From: Antedon mediterranea
Taxonomy: Eukaryota; Echinodermata; Crinoidea; Comatulida; Antedonidae
Reading direction: 5' to 3'
NCBI RefSeq assembly: GCF_964355755.1
Contig: NC_092671.1
Location: forward strand, 30,754,804 to 30,792,303
DNA: 37,500 bases
Part shown: one piece after another, positions 18,704 through 32,435 of the stretch
Layout of the letters: every line of letters begins with the position of its first letter
Numbering within the stretch: position 1 is the first letter of the stretch
The notes under the pieces: generated by a model
What the model saw: the letters and a program-made list of their open reading frames with translations, nothing else
Databases searched by the model: none
Told to the model about the DNA's origin: nothing
Position numbers and translations under genes: made by a program

Positions 18704-19900
18704 AAAATGATTATGCTGATTTGTGGAAAAGGTTTATAAGTCTAAATCATGTACTCCTGTTCTTACTTCTTCTTTCTTGGAAATTTAAGAAATACTTACA
18801 GAATCTTTGGATAATGTTAATGGTGAATATGATAATTATAAGTAACCACTGGGCAGCTCATTTTGAGGAGCTGTTTAATTGTGTTCATAATGATAGTAAT
18901 AAGGATTATGTTCACAGTATACTTGTTAATTGTAATGATGATTGTGGTTGTGAGGTAAATGTCCAACAGGTAGCGGGCATTATTAAAGATTTATCTAGTG
19001 ATAAATTGTTCCGATTTTAAAATCTAAATCAGGTGATATTACGAGTAAAAGCAATTAGGCCTATAGCTTTAGCTAGTGTGGTATCTAAGGTACTAGAATT
19101 TGTATTAATTAAATTGTCCGGAGATAGCCTTAAGTCATCTGACCATCAGTTTGCGTTTAAATCGGGTCACTCCACAGATACATGTATATTAATCTTAAAA
19201 CAAGTTGTTGCATTTTATAGTCGGCAAAATAGCCCTGTATATGCTTGCTTTCTTGATGCCTCTAAGGCATATGACAGATTAAATAACTGGACTCTTTTTT
19301 TAAAAATTGTTAAACAGAAAGATGCCAACCGCAATTGTAAAATTGTTATCGTGTTGGTACTCACAGCAACAGTTTTGTATTAAATGGGGAAGATCTATCT
19401 CCCGATAGTTCTATGTAAGAAACGGAGTGCGACAGGGTGGAATCATGTATCCGTTACTGTATAATGTTTACATTTCCCAAGAACCAGTGGGAATATTAAA
19501 AGAAAGCCGATCACGCTTACTAACATCTTTTAAACGGAGTTTTGGACGACGATATCAAATGCCTGTTGCCACTGAATTGGACTGTGACTTTCATATCTTG
19601 TTTTTACGTGATATTAGGATTTATTGCTAAAAATCATATACAGTATAACCAAAGTTAAATATAAACTATGAAATTATGAGCCTATGAAACATTTTAATTA
19701 ACGCTTGAACTTTTTTTAAATTAATGTGATTGTAAATAGGGGCCTACCTGATTTGTATTAAAATGTTTCTATAATTATCAATTATTCCTTATATTCATCT
19801 GAATATAAAACAAAAGTCTACTTCCGAATTGGCAGGGTCGGAGTCACTATAATGTAATTAGCTACCCCATTTGGACGGAAAATAATAATAATAATAACGT

Positions 19901-22035
19901 TCAAATTACTAATATAATGTTCAGATACTTTAGTCTAATACCACCTCAGCCCGACCATGGGGTTGGTTAGAGCATTTTTTAGGAATATGGACATAGCTTA
20001 GATTGCTAGCAATTCCACTATTAACTCTTGATAATATCACAGATAAGTTTAAAGTTTTAAAAAAACGCTGATTATAGTTTCAAGCAATAAATAGATAGGA
20101 CTGGACATGCCCTCTAGAGTAAAACTAGGTAAAACTATAGGAATCCATCCCAAAAACGTATTGGATTTGTTTCCGTTTAAAAAACTTTTCATTTACAATA
20201 ATTTTTAGTTCATACATTAAATGCCAAGGAAAACTAAATTTAGCAATATTATTTGTTTAGGGGTGCAAATAAAAGTGAAAACTATAGACAAGATGTAAAG
20301 TAGTCTAATGTACCGTTTCTTCGATAATCTTAATTTTACCTATACCTATACTTTTATTCAGACATTCCGGATTTTTAATCCTCTCAAAAATAATGTTAGC
20401 TAAAAGTAAGAGTGCATTGCCTGGTCTATATTCCTGAAAAAAGTTTTGTCGTCTCTCGATTTTATGATGCTGTGTCCGATTCTATAAATACGTTTTATAT
20501 TAACACTGGCAGCATTTATCTATATTAACGAACACATGCCTTTTTACTTTCCGTACTTTTGAACCTTCTGAACATAGTCTGGTTATACTGAGATTGTTTA
20601 TCTAATTGAATTCGTATCATATATTACGTAATATTAGGATATATTGCTAAAAATCAAGAAGTAAATAATTGTTCGGGTTGAGTGCTATAGGATAGAATTA
20701 CAGTTATGAAAAATGTAACGAACAATACACTTTAGAAGTTGTTTGAATCCCATCTAGTCTACACACTTTAAACTATTTTAATTTGATCGTAAATACCTAT
20801 ATTCGTGTCATTGATATTACACGATTGCGACATGAATTTTCATCAAAGTATCATACATTAAAAGTGATGCTGGTGATTGTAAATGAAAGCTCTTTTAAAT
20901 GGCAACCATATACCATACGTTTCTTATAGACCTAATCCGTTAGAAAATTAAAATACTTTTAAAACTTTTAATTTGCATCTCCTATTTAGGCATCAAAACT
21001 TATTGTGTGTTGTCCCTTAGATGGAAACCAGGCAATCTAGCACCAAAATAATTTCGTAATTATATACTGTAGGCCTAGTGTATATATTAATAAAAATCAC
21101 TCGAATAATTACAATACAAGTTATTGCCTATTCCCTATCGAAGTTCAAAGTTCTTCTGTATGACTAAGATACAGTCACTAAAGGCAATATTGTATGTATG
21201 TTAACTATTAAATACAAGCCCGTACTTCATCATTCAACATAATTAATAATTTCGCCATGCAAACTTCGAAGTGTTTTTTTGTATACTTTACTAAGTACTT
21301 TCCATGTATTTTAAATAGTCAATTAAGCTAAGAATATAGAGCACCGTGTTTTTTATAGGTTCAGCTTTTAAATGTGTCTCGTTGTGTGCTTTGCATCTGT
21401 TTAAAAAAAAATCGTCACATTTGTCTTAGCTTTCGGAGTCAAAAATCTCGAATGACTTTTATGTCGGTCGAACAAATTTATTATGATGAACTCGTATGTT
21501 GATTCTCTCTCTCGGACAACATCTTTATAAAACTGGCTAATCGTATCTCAGCGGTATCAGGTCGGCTGTCTTCGTTTTGCTTCTAGATATCGCATTAAGC
21601 TATTAGTAGGCCTACCTGATATAACCGAGCTATCAAAAAGCGAACTTCAATCACAGAGGTGACTTATTTGTCCCAAATTTAGTTGAGAATGTTTTAAGGC
21701 CTAAACGAATTATTATTACAAAATTTAGTGGGCCTATATTATAAAGTGATTAGTTTAATGAAATTAATAACAAAGACTCGAATTAAAAAGTACAGTATAA
21801 TTAATCATGCACGTTTAAAACAAATTATTATATTAGCCTATATTTTAATGCCAACACTTTTCCAATACGTGCTTAAATTGGCTTTGCTTGTTGCTTCATA
21901 GAAAATCATAACCAATTAATTGTCTAACCAAAAATGTCATTTATCTCATACACTGTAATATTTGTAGTGAGTGGTAGAAACCAAAACACTCTCCGTATGA
22001 GAATGACACAGAGATCAGCTATAAAAAACATTAAA
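19901..22035. other. no gene; scattered repeat fragments
   Basis: No coding region is supported. Short dispersed homologies exist: AAATGCCAAGGAAAACTAAATTTAGCAA at about 20220 matches about 17530. GAGTGCTATAGGAT at about 20680 matches about 17580. ATTGCTAAAAATCA at about 20645 matches about 19624. An inverted fragment of the macrosatellite unit lies at 20800-20850. Confidence 0.5.
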
Positions 22036-22196
22036 GTTTTTCTGTAACCGAAATGTTATTTCAACCTACTTGCAGAAATCGCACAGGACTTTTAATGTAG
22101 TCCTGTTGCTTTCAAAAGTCATGTCGCAATCGTTTAATATCTTATATCAATGACACGAACATATTAGGTTGTCAAATGGAGCGACAAAACTCGCAA

Positions 22197-22545
22197 AGAC
22201 AAAAAAACACTTGGAATTACTACTTAAAGCCACAAAACTGTTTGATCTTAACATTAACATACTCCCAGATCAGTAAAATTATTCCATCGACTACCTAAGT
22301 TTAAGGTTCAATATTAACCACCATTTGAGTTGCTTTTTTTTAGATACAATCCTAATTGTTTATATCTACCAAGCTATCTTCATTGTTTTTAGCTTGTGCC
22401 TTGATCCTTTGTTTTTATTTCTTTATTCCAGTCCACTCAGGCAGTGCTTGTTTGCTTCATATTCTCAATTTTGTTCTTTCACTTATAAAGGGCTAGTGGA
22501 TTTATATTTAAATGTTTTTTAATTTTCTGTTTTTTAACTCACATA
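22197..22545. repeat. module B of the macrosatellite, first copy
   Basis: It runs from ACTTGGAATTACTACTTAAAGC to TTTTTTAACTCACAT. Further copies lie at about 26785-27127, 28540-28882 and 30296-30640. It is an inverted relative of 16800-16985 (CCAGTCCACTCAGGCAG, GGAATTACTACTTAA), so it derives from the Penelope-like repeat. CACTTATAAAGGGCTAGTGG within it looks like a decayed CTGATGA-AGGGCTAG hammerhead core. Confidence 0.8.
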
Positions 22546-22546
22546 A

Positions 22547-23958
22547 TGTCTAAAAGATCGCAATAATAATGAAGCTTTTGAAATGGATGTAAAATATTCA
22601 TATTCTCAATTTTGTAAAAGCACTTCCACTGATATAGTATATTATCCTATTAATTAAATATGACAAGTTGTACAGGTAGTTTCAGTTTTTATTTTCTATT
22701 GTTTTTGTATATATTTTTTTTAAAGTAATTGTGTTGCTTAAATCATGGAGGTATAAACATATTTTGATATGCTTAAATGTTGTATGTGTGCCACTGTTAA
22801 ATATGTGTTGCTCCAAATAAATATTATTATATTATTATTACAAGGTACAGTATTCATTTCTGAAAATTATATACATAAAAGATGATTTGATCATACAGGA
22901 AATTGTTTGAAGATAGAATTTAAAGTTTAGATTTAACTTGTTTTAAAGATTTAATGTGGCTATACTTTGATATATTATAAACGAATTTAACAAAACTCTT
23001 TGAAATTTATAATTCTATTGAGCCTATATGCGTGGTACGGTCACTGTTACTCTTTATTCATTGATTTAAAATTCAGGTTAGACTTTTAATTAGAAAGAAA
23101 TAAACACACCAGGGTTAAAAGGGTTAAATGATCCATAATTAAGCGATATATCTACACTGTGCGACACAAAATGCTTTCATAAAATTACACATTTATACCT
23201 TTGCTTAATAATAATATTTTATAATAATTCATTTTAACGGCACTACGCCTACATGATGATCATGGGTAGCTAATGGCATGGGGCTCCGACCCTGTATGCC
23301 ACTTTTGGAAGTGTTTATATTGATGTTGCAAACAATTTCATTATCAAAATTTATATGTAGAAGACAAAACTGATTAATTAGTGTGCATGATGCATATAAG
23401 AAGTAATTACTGAAAACTATCATTGTAGTACATTTTTTATAGTATTAGTAGTACTTTATAGTATAAAGGGTGTATAAAGTTGTGCCTTTTTCAAGCATGA
23501 TTTGAGTGATAGTTGTTTTTGGGGTTGGCAATTATTGCGACAAAATTGTAATGTCCTTGACGTTATTAATGCCTAATTTCCGTGACAGAGATAAACCCTT
23601 ATATCAATAACATATCATTGGGATTTTTTTTTATCTAATGTGATATAAAGGGATAATCGCAGAAACAGCACAGAACTCCGAATTCCTAAAAATGCTCTAA
23701 ACATTAGTCCCAATCATAGTCGAGCTGACGTGGGTTTGGACTTCCAAATATACACAACCTTAAATTACCACTAAATTTCAAAAACGTTGCGCCGGTTCTG
23801 AATATTATATCTAATCTGAATGATATAGGCCTAAATGAATAATACTGATACTTGCAGAAACCGCAAAGAACGTTCAATGTATTGCATTCAAAAGACATGT
23901 CACATTCGTGTAATATCTTATATCAATGACACGAACATATTAGGTTGTCAAAAGACAA
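22547..23958. repeat. module A of the macrosatellite, first complete copy
   Basis: It begins ATGTCTAAAAGATCGCAATA and ends near AGGTTGTCAAAAGACAA. It includes a CCAAATAAATATTATTATAT tail-like tract. It is present five times almost unchanged, with a partial divergent end at 22040-22175 and a rearranged remnant at 30643-30835. No convincing protein is encoded. The 64-codon reading frames on the minus strand lack any recognised domain. Confidence 0.85.
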
Positions 23959-26900
23959 ATGTCTAAAAGATCGCAATAATAATGAAGCTTTTGAAATGGA
24001 TGTAAAATATTCATATTCTCAATTTTGTAAAAGCACTTCCACTGATATAGTATATTATCCTATTAATTAAATATGACAAGTTGTACAGGTAGTTTCAGTT
24101 TTTATTTTCTATTGTTTTTGTATATATTTTTTTTAAAGTAATTGTGTTGCTTAAATCATGGAGGTATAAACATATTTTGATATGCTTAAATGTTGTATGT
24201 GTGCCACTGTTAAATATGTGTTGCTCCAAATAAATATTATTATATTATTATTACAAGGTACAGTATTCATTTCTGAAAATTATATACATAAAAGATGATT
24301 TGATCATACAGGAAATTGTTTGAAGATAGAATTTAAAGTTTAGATTTAACTTGTTTTAAAGATTTAATGTGGCTATACTTTGATATATTATAAACGAATT
24401 TAACAAAACTCTTTGAAATTTATAATTCTATTGAGCCTATATGCGTGGTACGGTCACTGTTACTCTTTATTCATTGATTTAAAATTCAGGTTAGACTTTT
24501 AATTAGAAAGAAATAAACACACCAGGGTTAAAAGGGTTAAATGATCCATAATTAAGCGATATATCTACACTGTGAGACACAAAATGCTTTCATAAAATTA
24601 CACATTTATACCTTTGCTTAATAATAATATTTTATAATAATTCATTTTAACGGCACTACGCCTACATGATGATCATGGGTAGCTAATGGCATGGGGCTCC
24701 GACCCTGTATGCCACTTTTGGAAGTGTTTATATTGATGTTGCAAACAATTTCATTATCAAAATTTATATGTAGAAGACAAAACTGATTAATTAGTGTGCA
24801 TGATGCATATAAGAAGTAATTACTGAAAACTATCATTGTAGTACATTTTTTATAGTATTAGTAGTACTTTATAGTATAAAGGGTGTATAAAGTTGTGCCT
24901 TTTTCAAGCATGATTTGAGTGATAGTTGTTTTTGGGGTTGGCAATTATTGCGACAAAATTGTAATGTCCTTGACGTTATTAATGCCTAATTTCCGTGACA
25001 GAGATAAACCCTTATATCAATAACATATCATTGGGATTTTTTTTTATCTAATGTGATATAAAGGGATAATCGCAGAAACAGCACAGAACTCCGAATTCCT
25101 AAAAATGCTCTAAACATTAGTCCCAATCATAGTCGAGCTGACGTGGGTTTGGACTTCCAAATATACACAACCTTAAATTACCACTAAATTTCAAAAACGT
25201 TGCGCCGGTTCTGAATATTATATCTAATCTGAATGATATAGGCCTAAATGAATAATACTGATACTTGCAGAAACCGCAAAGAACGTTCAATGTATTGCAT
25301 TCAAAAGACATGTCACATTCGTGTAATATCTTATATCAATGACACGAACATATTAGGTTGTCAAAAGACAAATGTCTAAAAGATCGCAATAATAATGAAG
25401 CTTTTGAAATGGATGTAAAATATTCATATTCTCAATTTTGTAAAAGCACTTCCACTGATATAGTATATTATCCTATTAATTAAATATGACAAGTTGTACA
25501 GGTAGTTTCAGTTTTTATTTTCTATTGTTTTTGTATATATTTTTTTTAAAGTAATTGTGTTGCTTAAATCATGGAGGTATAAACATATTTTGATATGCTT
25601 AAATGTTGTATGTGTGCCACTGTTAAATATGTGTTGCTCCAAATAAATATTATTATATTATTATTACAAGGTACAGTATTCATTTCTGAAAATTATATAC
25701 ATAAAAGATGATTTGATCATACAGGAAATTGTTTGAAGATAGAATTTAAAGTTTAGATTTAACTTGTTTTAAAGATTTAATGTGGCTATACTTTGATATA
25801 TTATAAACGAATTTAACAAAACTCTTTGAAATTTATAATTCTATTGAGCCTATATGCGTGGTACGGTCACTGTTACTCTTTATTCATTGATTTAAAATTC
25901 AGGTTAGACTTTTAATTAGAAAGAAATAAACACACCAGGGTTAAAAGGGTTAAATGATCCATAATTAAGCGATATATCTACACTGTGAGACACAAAATGC
26001 TTTCATAAAATTACACATTTATACCTTTGCTTAATAATAATATTTTATAATAATTCATTTTAACGGCACTACGCCTACATGATGATCATGGGTAGCTAAT
26101 GGCATGGGGCTCCGACCCTGTATGCCACTTTTGGAAGTGTTTATATTGATGTTGCAAACAATTTCATTATCAAAATTTATATGTAGAAGACAAAACTGAT
26201 TAATTAGTGTGCATGATGCATATAAGAAGTAATTACTGAAAACTATCATTGTAGTACATTTTTTATAGTATTAGTAGTACTTTATAGTATAAAGGGTGTA
26301 TAAAGTTGTGCCTTTTTCAAGCATGATTTGAGTGATAGTTGTTTTTGGGGTTGGCAATTATTGCGACAAAATTGTAATGTCCTTGACGTTATTAATGCCT
26401 AATTTCCGTGACAGAGATAAACCCTTATATCAATAACATATCATTGGGATTTTTTTTTATCTAATGTGATATAAAGGGATAATCGCAGAAACAGCACAGA
26501 ACTCCGAATTCCTAAAAATGCTCTAAACATTAGTCCCAATCATAGTCGAGCTGACGTGGGTTTGGACTTCCAAATATACACAACCTTAAATTACCACTAA
26601 ATTTCAAAAACGTTGCGCCGGTTCTGAATATTATATCTAATCTGAATGATATAGGCCTAAATGAATAATACTGATACTTGCAGAAACCGCAAAGAACGTT
26701 CAATGTATTGCATTCAAAAGACATGTCACATTCGTGTAATATCTTATATCAATGACACGAACATATTAGGTTGTCAAAAGACAAAAAAAACTTGGAATTA
26801 CTACTTAAAGCCACAAAACTGTTTGATCTTAACATTAACATACTCCCAGATCATTAAAATTATTCCATCGACTACCTAAGTTTAAGGTTCAATATTAACC

Positions 26901-29900
26901 ACCATTTGAGTTGCTTTTTTTTAGATGCAATCCTAATTGTTTATATCTACCAAGCTATCTTCATTGTTTTCAGCTTGTGCCTTGATCCTTTGTTTTTATT
27001 TCTTTATTCCAGTCCACTCAGGCAGTGCTTGTTTGCTTCATATTCTCAATTTTGTTCTTTCACTTATAAAGGGCTAGTGGATTTATATTTAAATGTTTTT
27101 TTAATTTTCTGTTTTTTAACTCACATAATGTCTAAAAGATCGCAATAATAATGAAGCTTTTGAAATGGATGTAAAATATTCATATTCTCAATTTTGTAAA
27201 AGCACTTCCACTGATATAGTATATTATCCTATTAATTAAATATGACAAGTTGTACAGGTAGTTTCAGTTTTTATTTTCTATTGTTTCTGTATATTTTTTT
27301 TTAAAGTAATTGTGTTGCTTAAATCATGGAGGTATAAACATATTTTGATATGCTTAAATGTTGTATGTGTGCCACTGTTAAATATGTGTTGCTCCAAATA
27401 AATATTATTATATTATTATTACAAGGTACAGTATTCATTTCTGAAAATTATATACATAAAAGATGATTTGATCATACAGGAAATTGTTTGAAGATAGAAT
27501 TTAACGTTTAGATTTAACTTGTTTTAAAGATTTAATGTGGCTATACTTTGATATATTATAAACGAATTTAACAAAACTCTTTGAAATTTATAATTCTATT
27601 GAGCCTATATGCGTGGTACGGTCACTGTTACTCTTTATTCATTGATTTAAAATTTAGGTTAGACTTTTAATTAGAAAGAAATAAACACACCAGGGTTAAA
27701 AGGGTTAAATGATCCATAATTAAGCGATATATCTACACTGTGAGACACAAAATGCTTTCATAAAATTACACATTTATACCTTTGCTTAATAATAATATTT
27801 TATAATAATTCATTTTAACGGCACTACGCCTACATGATGATCATGGGTAGCTAATGGCATGGGGCTCCGACCCTGTATGCCACTTTTGGAAGTGTTTATA
27901 TTGATGTTGCAAACAATTTCATTATCAAAATTTATATGTAGAAGACAAAACTGATTAATTAGTGTGCATGATGCATATAAGAAGTAATTACTGAAAACTA
28001 TCATTGTAGTACATTTTTTATAGTATTAGTAGTACTTTATAGTATAAAGGGTGTATAAAGTTGTGCCTTTTTCAAGCATGATTTGAGTGATAGTTGTTTT
28101 TGGGGTTGGCAATTATTGCGACAAAATTGTAATGTCCTTGACGTTATTAATGCTTAATTTCCGTGACAGAGATAAACCCTTATATCAATAACATATCATT
28201 GGGGTTTTTTTTTATCTAATGTGATATAAAGGGATAATCGCAGAAACAGCACAGAACTCCGAATTCCTAAAAATGCTCTAAACATTAGTCCCAATCATAG
28301 TCGAGCTGACGTGGGTTTGGACTTCCAAATATACACAACCTTAAATTACCACTAAATTTCAAAAACGTTGCGCCGGTTCTGAATATTATATCTAATCTGA
28401 ATGATATAGGCCTAAATGAATAATACTGATACTTGCAGAAACCGCAAAGAACGTTCAATGTATTGCATTCAAAAGACATGTCACATTCGTGTAATATCTT
28501 ATATCAATGACACGAACATATTAGGTTGTCAAAAGACAAAAAAAACTTGGAATTACTACTTAAAGCCACAAAACTGTTTGATCTTAACATTAACATACTC
28601 CCAGATCAGTAAAATTATTCCATCGACTACCTAAGTTTAAGGTTCAATATTAACCACCATTTGAGTTGCTTTTTTTTAGATGCAATCCTAATTGTTTATA
28701 TCTACCAAGCTATCTTCATTGTTTTCAGCTTGTGCCTTGATCCTTTGTTTTTATTTCTTTATTCCAGTCCACTCAGGCAGTGCTTGTTTGCTTCATATTC
28801 TCAATTTTGTTCTTTCACTTATAAAGGGCTAGTGGATTTATATTTAAATGTTTTTTTAATTTTCTGTTTTTTAACTCACATAATGTCTAAAAGATCGCAA
28901 TAATAATGAAGCTTTTGAAATGGATGTAAAATATTCATATTCTCAATTTTGTAAAAGCACTTCCACTGATATAGTATATTATCCTATTAATTAAATATGA
29001 CAAGTTGTACAGGTAGTTTCAGTTTTTATTTTCTATTGTTTTTGTATATTTTTTTTAAAAAGTAATTGTGTTGCTTAAATCATGGAGGTATAAACATATT
29101 TTGATATGCTTAAATGTTGTATGTGTGCCACTGTTAAATATGTGTTGCTCCAAATAAATATTATTATATTATTATTACAAGGTACAGTATTCATTTCTGA
29201 AAATTATATACATAAAAGATGATTTGATCATACAGGAAATTGTTTGAAGATAGAATTTAAAGTTTAGATTTAACTTGTTTTAAAGATTTAATGTGGCTAT
29301 ACTTTGATATATTATAAACGAATTTAACAAAACTCTTTGAAATTTATAATTCTATTGAGTCTATATGCGTGGTACGGTCACTGTTACTCTTTATTCATTG
29401 ATTTAAAATTCAGGTTAGACTTTTAATTAGAAAGAAATAAACACACCAGGGTTAAAAGGGTTAAATGATCCATAATTAAGCGATATATCTACACTGTGAG
29501 ACACAAAATGCTTTCATAAAATTACACATTTATACCTTTGCTTAATAATAATATTTTATAATAATTCATTTTAACGGCACTACGCCTACATGATGATCAT
29601 GGGTAGCTAATGGCATGGGGCTCCGACCCTGTATGCCACTTTTGGAAGTGTTTATATTGATGTTGCAAACAATTTCATTATCAAAATTTATATGTAGAAG
29701 ACAAAACTGATTAATTAGTGTGCATGATGCATATAAGAAGTAATTACTGAAAACTATCATTGTAGTACATTTTTTATAGTATTAGTAGTACTTTATAGTA
29801 TAAAGGGTGTATAAAGTTGTGCCTTTTTCAAGCATGATTTGAGTGATAGTTGTTTTTGGGGTTGGCAATTATTGCGACAAAATTGTAATGTCCTTGACGT

Positions 29901-30835
29901 TATTAATGCCTAATTTCCGTGACAGAGATAAACCCTTATATCAATAACATATCATTGGGGTTTTTTTTTTATCTAATGTGATATAAAGGGATAATCGCAG
30001 AAACAGCACAGAACTCCGAATTCCTAAAAATGCTCTAAACATTAGTCCCAATCATAGTCGAGCTGACGTGGGTTTGGACTTCCAAATATACACAACCTTA
30101 AATTACCACTAAATTTCAAAAACGTTGCGCCGGTTCTGAATATTATATCTAATCTGAATGATATAGGCCTAAATGAATAATACTGATACTTGCAGAAACC
30201 GCAAAGAACGTTCAATGTATTGCATTCAAAAGACATGTCACATTCGTGTAATATCTTATATCAATGACACGAACATATTAGGTTGTCAAAAGACAAAAAA
30301 AACTTGGAATTACTACTTAAAGCCACAAAACTGTTTGATCTTAACATTAACATACTCCCAGATCAGTAAAATTATTCCATCGACTACCTAAGTTTAAGGT
30401 TCAATATTAACCACCATTTGAGTTGCTTTTTTTTAGATGCAATCCTAATTGTTTATATCTACCAAGCTATCTTCATTGTTTTCAGCTTGTGCCTTGATCC
30501 TTTGTTTTTATTTCTTTATTCCAGTCCACTAAGGCAGTGCTTGTTTGCTTCATATTCTCAATTTTGTTCTTTCACTTATAAAGGGCTAGTGGATTTATAT
30601 TTAAATGTTTTTTTAATTTTCTGTTTTTTAACTCACATAATGTCTAAAAGATCGCAATAATAATGAAGCTTTTGAAATGGATGTAAAATATTCATATTCT
30701 CAATTTTGTAAAAGCACTTTCACTGATATAGGGCTAGTGTTGCCCATATATTATCCTAATTAAATACGATTTAATGTGGCTTTACTTTTATATATTATAA
30801 TAATATTTTATAATTATTCATTTTAACGGCACTTT

Positions 30836-32178
30836 GATAAAACAATGTTATATATCATACTATTGCACCTTTATTCATGGGGTGACCTACTATAACCTTA
30901 CACTATTATGGAAGAAAAGAAAAAAAAAAAACAAATAAGAATTGTGAAAGTTAACCCAATGTATCACGGGTGTGACTTGGGTACACAATTGAAAAATTCA
31001 TTATATAATAATATCATGTGCATGCAAAAACAAAATTGTATTATTAAATGTGCATATCATTTATTTGTCCAATATAATTTTATATATTAGTTTAATTTAT
31101 TTTTCTAACGCCTAGTTTGACAGGCCAACTTTGAAATTGAAATAATCTTTTCGTTCGACACAATATTTCAGAGATACGTGAACATTTGATGATGGTCTAT
31201 CCGATATGACTTTGTTTTTTTGTACATAAAAAGTGGACAATTTTGGTTTAGATCAATGAATGCTTAAAATTGTTTTTATTTTGTGCTATATTTTTCAAGT
31301 TGATATCTGGAATACTATCAACGCTTTTATCTTATAATACACGATATATTCATATTTTTTTACAAGAAAATAAAGTATTGATCACTAGCTTGTTTTTATG
31401 TATTTAATAACTATTCTAAGTTCATTTTAAATAGGCGTATGTTTATATTTTAATGATTCATGGTAAACAATTATAAACAGCTTCAATATTACACAGTAGG
31501 TTATTCAAAAGAGACGCACAATTTATACGGACGTGTTTTTAACGACAAAATTGACCAATCAAAATGGAAATAGTCAAAATACAATAATTTTATGTTCATT
31601 GGCTACCCCACCAACAACCTAAACTTCAAATAATAAAACATCTCTGTAATACTGTATTTAAAAAAAAGCATATTTGCAACCGAAATTTCTTATTTTATAA
31701 ATATAATATAAATTTACAATTATACAAAACAATATACAACTGCTTATAAAAAAGGAATTTAATTAAAGAATTTTAATTTAGTTAAAATATCAGGATTTCT
31801 TACTTCAATTTGATGTTTCCTTTAGAGGCACTAAACTTTTGAATATATGATTTATTTATTTTTTGTTATTATGTTATGTGCAAATAAAGTATTTACATAG
31901 TTGATATATATATATATATATATTATGCAGTGTAGCATAGGTGAAATTACGGGAGCCCAATATGAATTAGTTTGAAATGGTAAAAATTATTTTACTACAG
32001 TATAAGTAGATTAAAATATATAAGTTAATCTATGAAAATGATTATATATTACTGGCAGATTTTATCGATCTCTATCGTGCAAATAATACTCGTTATCGAT
32101 ATGAAATACGATTTGCACTTGAGTTTTTCTTCCTGCTGATCTGTAGCTTTAGTATAAACAATGTGAACAATGCCCAAA
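30836..32178. other. no gene; AT-rich spacer
   Basis: Very AT-rich sequence between the macrosatellite and the right-hand gene, with a (TA)n microsatellite at 31904-31923. No feature beyond this is supported. Confidence 0.5.
31904..31923. repeat. (TA)n microsatellite
   Basis: About ten TA dinucleotides. Confidence 0.85.
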
Positions 32179-32203
32179 CAGGGAGTTGACTAATAACTCC
32201 CTG
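32179..32203. repeat. perfect 9-bp-stem hairpin upstream of the right-hand gene
   Basis: CAGGGAGTT and AACTCCCTG flank the 7-nt loop GACTAAT. It lies about 90 bp before the ATG at 32292 and just before an AAATAAAAG TATA-like element (about 32208). It could be an operator-like site for a protein or the trace of a small hAT-type element (CAGGG termini). The same arms occur at 3939-3960. Confidence 0.7.
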
Positions 32204-32291
32204 GCCCAAATAAAAGATCGTAACAGTGTGAAAGTGCGTCACTCGTCGCCCAACATTGTTTGTGATCACTTCGTTATCGCATTTGATAAAA
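32204..32291 (+). promoter_or_regulatory. putative promoter / 5' UTR of the right-hand gene
   Basis: A TATA-like AAATAAAAG at about 32208 lies about 80 bp before the first ATG. Otherwise it is recognised by position only. Confidence 0.3.
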
Positions 32292-32435
32292 ATGGACTGG
32301 AGGTTTTGTGTAGAGGAAGACAACATTGCTTATCTAATAATTAATAACACTAGGGCAATAAAGCATTCTGATGGTGAACAGTTAGGCAAGGTTATAAAAT
32401 TTACCAAAACAACTAAAGGCAAAAACTGGCTTAAG
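32292..32435 (+). CDS. exon 1 of the right-hand gene
   Basis: Forty-eight codons from ATG 32292 to the donor CTTAAG|GTAAGA, phase 0. An upstream in-frame ATG at 32256 would add 12 residues. The 32292 start (AAAATGG context, purine at -3 and G at +4) fits better. Confidence 0.6.

Larger units (their letters stand above)
17610..19900 (+). pseudogene. CR1-like non-LTR retrotransposon remnant
   Basis: Disjoint reading frames along one direction match the order of a CR1-like LINE ORF2. The inter-domain segment HIPGWNENVAECHNVARESF with LLWVNNGKPKSGSLFEAM lies at 17700-17835. HWAAHFEELFN lies at 18840-18880. GDITSKSN then RPIALASVVSKVLE follow across a frameshift at 19030-19110. QFAFKSGHSTDTCI, VYACFLDASKAYDRLN (the first catalytic Asp) and VRQGGIMYPLLYNVYI come next. 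The YxDD block and C-terminus are missing. A (AAT)n tail at about 19879-19899 (after TTTGGACGGAAAAT) looks like the 3' end. Stops, frameshifts, deletions and a nested MITE make it non-functional. Confidence 0.85.
22040..30835. repeat. macrosatellite array of 1413/1755-bp units
   Basis: Two modules alternate: A (about 1413 bp) and B (about 342 bp). The order from left is a diverged A end, B-A, A, A, B-A, B-A, and B plus a truncated A. The spacing between equivalent points (23229, 24642, 26055, 27810, 29566) is 1413, 1413, 1755 and 1756 bp. Units differ by only a few substitutions and short homopolymer changes, indicating recent amplification or homogenisation. Short identical ORFs recur only because the unit is repeated. 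Confidence 0.95.

Noticed and set aside
23229-30660. Repeated 64-, 72- and 80-codon ORFs
   Set aside because: They recur only because the satellite unit recurs. They lack domains, and those in module B derive from a non-coding retroelement region.
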